Source of the DNA: Nostocoides sp. F2B08 | GTDB lineage: Bacteria; Actinomycetota; Actinomycetes; Actinomycetales; Dermatophilaceae | Direction: 5' to 3' | Length of the DNA stretch: 64,000 nucleotides | Assembly (NCBI RefSeq): GCF_009184895.1 | Contig: NZ_WESE01000005.1 | Location: 62,001 to 126,000 of the forward strand | Part shown: positions 62,710 to 64,000 of the stretch, in pieces | Layout of the letters: each line of letters starts with the position of its first letter | How positions within the stretch are numbered: the stretch's first letter is position 1 | Notes under the pieces: generated by a model | The model's input: the letters and a program-made list of their open reading frames with translations, nothing else | Told to the model about the DNA's origin: nothing | Database searches by the model: none | Made by a program: the position numbers and the translations under genes

Positions 62710-62730
62710 GCGGGCCTACACCACCGCGTT

Positions 62731-63468
62731 CTACACCACCGCGTCGCGGTGCAGGACGATCGTCGCGGCGACGTAGTGCGCGACGAACGCGAGGATCGTC
62801 AGGGCGTGGAAGATCTCGTGGAACCCGAACCACCGGGGTGAGGGGTTGGGGCGCTTCAGGCCGTAGACGACGGCACCGAGGGTGTACAGCAGACCGCCGG
62901 TGACGATGAGGCTCAGCACGGCGGTGCCGCCGTAGGTCCACAGCGGACCGAGGTAGAAGACGGCGACCCAGCCCAGGGCCACGTAGATCGGGACGTAGAG
63001 CCACCGGGGCGCCCCCACCCACAGGACGCGGAAGCCGACTCCGACGATCGCTCCGATCCAGACGATCAGGAGCATCGAGATCGCCTGGCTGCGGGGGAGG
63101 AGCAGCGCGAAGGGTGTGTAGCTGCCGGCGATGATGAGGAAGATGTTGCTGTGGTCCAGCCGCTTGAGCACGTCGGCGACCCGAGGGGACCAGCTGCCGC
63201 GGTGGTAGACCGCGGAGGTGAAGAACAGCAGGAAGGCCGTCAGGGTGAAGACCGCGGCCGTGATCCGGCCGTTCTGGCTCGGGGCGAACACGACCAGGAC
63301 GATCCCGGCGACCAGGGCGATCGGCGCCATTCCGGCGTGCAGCCAGCCGCGCAGCTTGGGCTTGACCGCCGCCGCGAACTCGTGGGCAGCCTTGCGCCCC
63401 TCCCCGACAGCGTCCTCGACGCTGTCGCGCAGGCCCTCCAACGTCCGCTCGCGGCGTGGGTCGTGCAC
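62731..63468 (-). CDS. Hemolysin III family (PAQR) membrane protein
   Basis: A 245-residue seven-helix protein. RLDHSNIFLIIAGSYTPFAL is the conserved Asp-containing motif, TSAVYHRGSWSP carries a His, and FGFHEIFHALTILAFVAHYV the His pair for zinc. The name is historical; PAQR proteins act in membrane lipid homeostasis. Place between the mca gene and the cis-prenyltransferase matches mycobacterial Rv1085c. Confidence 0.92.
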   Translation of the reverse strand: MHDPRRERTLEGLRDSVEDAVGEGRKAAHEFAAAVKPKLRGWLHAGMAPIALVAGIVLVVFAPSQNGRITAAVFTLTAFLLFFTSAVYHRGSWSPRVADVLKRLDHSNIFLIIAGSYTPFALLLPRSQAISMLLIVWIGAIVGVGFRVLWVGAPRWLYVPIYVALGWVAVFYLGPLWTYGGTAVLSLIVTGGLLYTLGAVVYGLKRPNPSPRWFGFHEIFHALTILAFVAHYVAATIVLHRDAVV

Positions 63469-63639
63469 GGCTCAACGGTACCTACGGATGCGTAGGTTCT
63501 CCTAGTCGGACGCCGTGCGATCTCCGTCGGTCGCTCGGCTGATCCGCGACGACCGGGGGGTAGCGTTGGGTCCGCGTCGGCGCGTCCCCGCCCGCGCCCG
63601 GGTTCCCCGGATCGTCGGTGACCACCGCGAGGAGGTGTC

Positions 63640-64000
63640 ATGGCCGTCGGCAACCCGATCTATTCCGCGTACGAGCGGCGTCTGTTCCGTCAGCTGCGTG
63701 ACAAGCCGCTGCCGCGACACGTCGGAGTCATGCTCGACGGCAACAGGCGCTGGGCCAGAATGCGCGGGGCCGACTCCGCCGAGGGGCACCGGGCGGGCGC
63801 CGACAACATCGCCAACCTCCTCACCTGGTGCGAGGAGGTCGGGGTCGAGGTGGTGACCCTGTGGCTGCTGTCGACCGACAACCTCGCGCGCGACCCCGAC
63901 GAGCTCGAGACCCTCCTCGGCATCATCGAAGACGTCGTCTCCGAGCTCGCCGGCACCGGGCGCTGGCGGATCAACCCGGTCGGCGCCCTGGAGCTGCTGC
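63640..64000 (+). CDS. Cis-prenyltransferase (isoprenyl diphosphate synthase), 5' part
   Basis: The first 120 residues of a UppS-family enzyme, cut by the right edge. HVGVMLDGNRRWARMRGAD contains the catalytic Asp33, then EGHRAGADNIANLLTWCEEV and VVTLWLLSTDNLARDPDELE. In M. tuberculosis the gene after hlyIII is the short-chain Z-farnesyl diphosphate synthase (Rv1086), so that product length is more likely than undecaprenyl. GAGGAGG precedes the ATG. Confidence 0.92.
   Translation, partial: MAVGNPIYSAYERRLFRQLRDKPLPRHVGVMLDGNRRWARMRGADSAEGHRAGADNIANLLTWCEEVGVEVVTLWLLSTDNLARDPDELETLLGIIEDVVSELAGTGRWRINPVGALELL

Overview
The window is GC-rich, gene-dense chromosomal DNA from a high-GC Gram-positive actinobacterium. 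Pointers are mycothiol-type metabolism (Mca), an actinobacterial class F sortase, DUF501 and DUF4307 proteins, a DUF222/HNH protein, GTG starts and leaderless promoters. The gene order matches two blocks I recall from Mycobacterium tuberculosis: ispE...prs-glmU-rplY-pth-mfd-mazG-eno-ftsB-DUF501-ppx, and cbs-metB-greA-DUF4307-mca-hlyIII-cis-prenyltransferase. The genus is probably in or near the Intrasporangiaceae, but that is a guess from style, not from a search. No prophage, transposase, rRNA or CRISPR array is visible.

Layout. 1-8.1 kb: 3' part of a secreted YkuD protein, ispE, an ABC-F ATPase, a VKOR protein, a TamR-like MarR gene divergent from tam, a VOC protein, a TetR gene divergent from an aldo/keto reductase, and tRNA-Gln. 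8.1-8.65 kb: a gene-poor gap with a relic of gdhA. 8.65-14.7 kb: a complete fructose PTS cluster (DeoR regulator, 1-phosphofructokinase, EIIABC, HPr, EI) ending in a large hairpin. 14.7-32.7 kb: a housekeeping block of cell-wall precursor, PRPP, translation, repair and glycolysis genes, with a pseudouridine catabolic pair (psuK-psuG) between mazG and eno and a divergent CGNR-regulator/EamA pair.

32.7-43.9 kb: YqeY-like protein, an unusual class I tRNA with a UAA anticodon, a Bax-inhibitor membrane protein, two small hypotheticals, a thiolase, an SGNH hydrolase, a second ABC-F ATPase preceded by a leaderless four-codon upstream ORF and an anti-Shine-Dalgarno helix, a frameshifted HNH gene, an unknown protein, and a thioesterase/carboxyltransferase pair. 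44-50.5 kb: a TPP enzyme, cystathionine beta-synthase, a geranylgeranyl-reductase-type flavoprotein, and a repeat-rich surface protein next to a class F sortase. 50.6-64 kb: MsrA, GNAT proteins, cystathionine gamma-synthase, a GlmL/MutL-like protein, threonine deaminase, an ABC-2 exporter, a solo TOPRIM protein, greA, DUF4307, mca, hemolysin III and the start of a cis-prenyltransferase.

The regulatory features stand out most. They are: a candidate ribosome-sensing translational attenuator for the second ABC-F gene; perfect operator palindromes between divergent regulator/target pairs; a family of three related palindromic elements at convergent gene ends; an apparent excess of the hexamer GCATAC/GTATGC; and several TAnnnT-N6/7-start-codon leaderless promoters.
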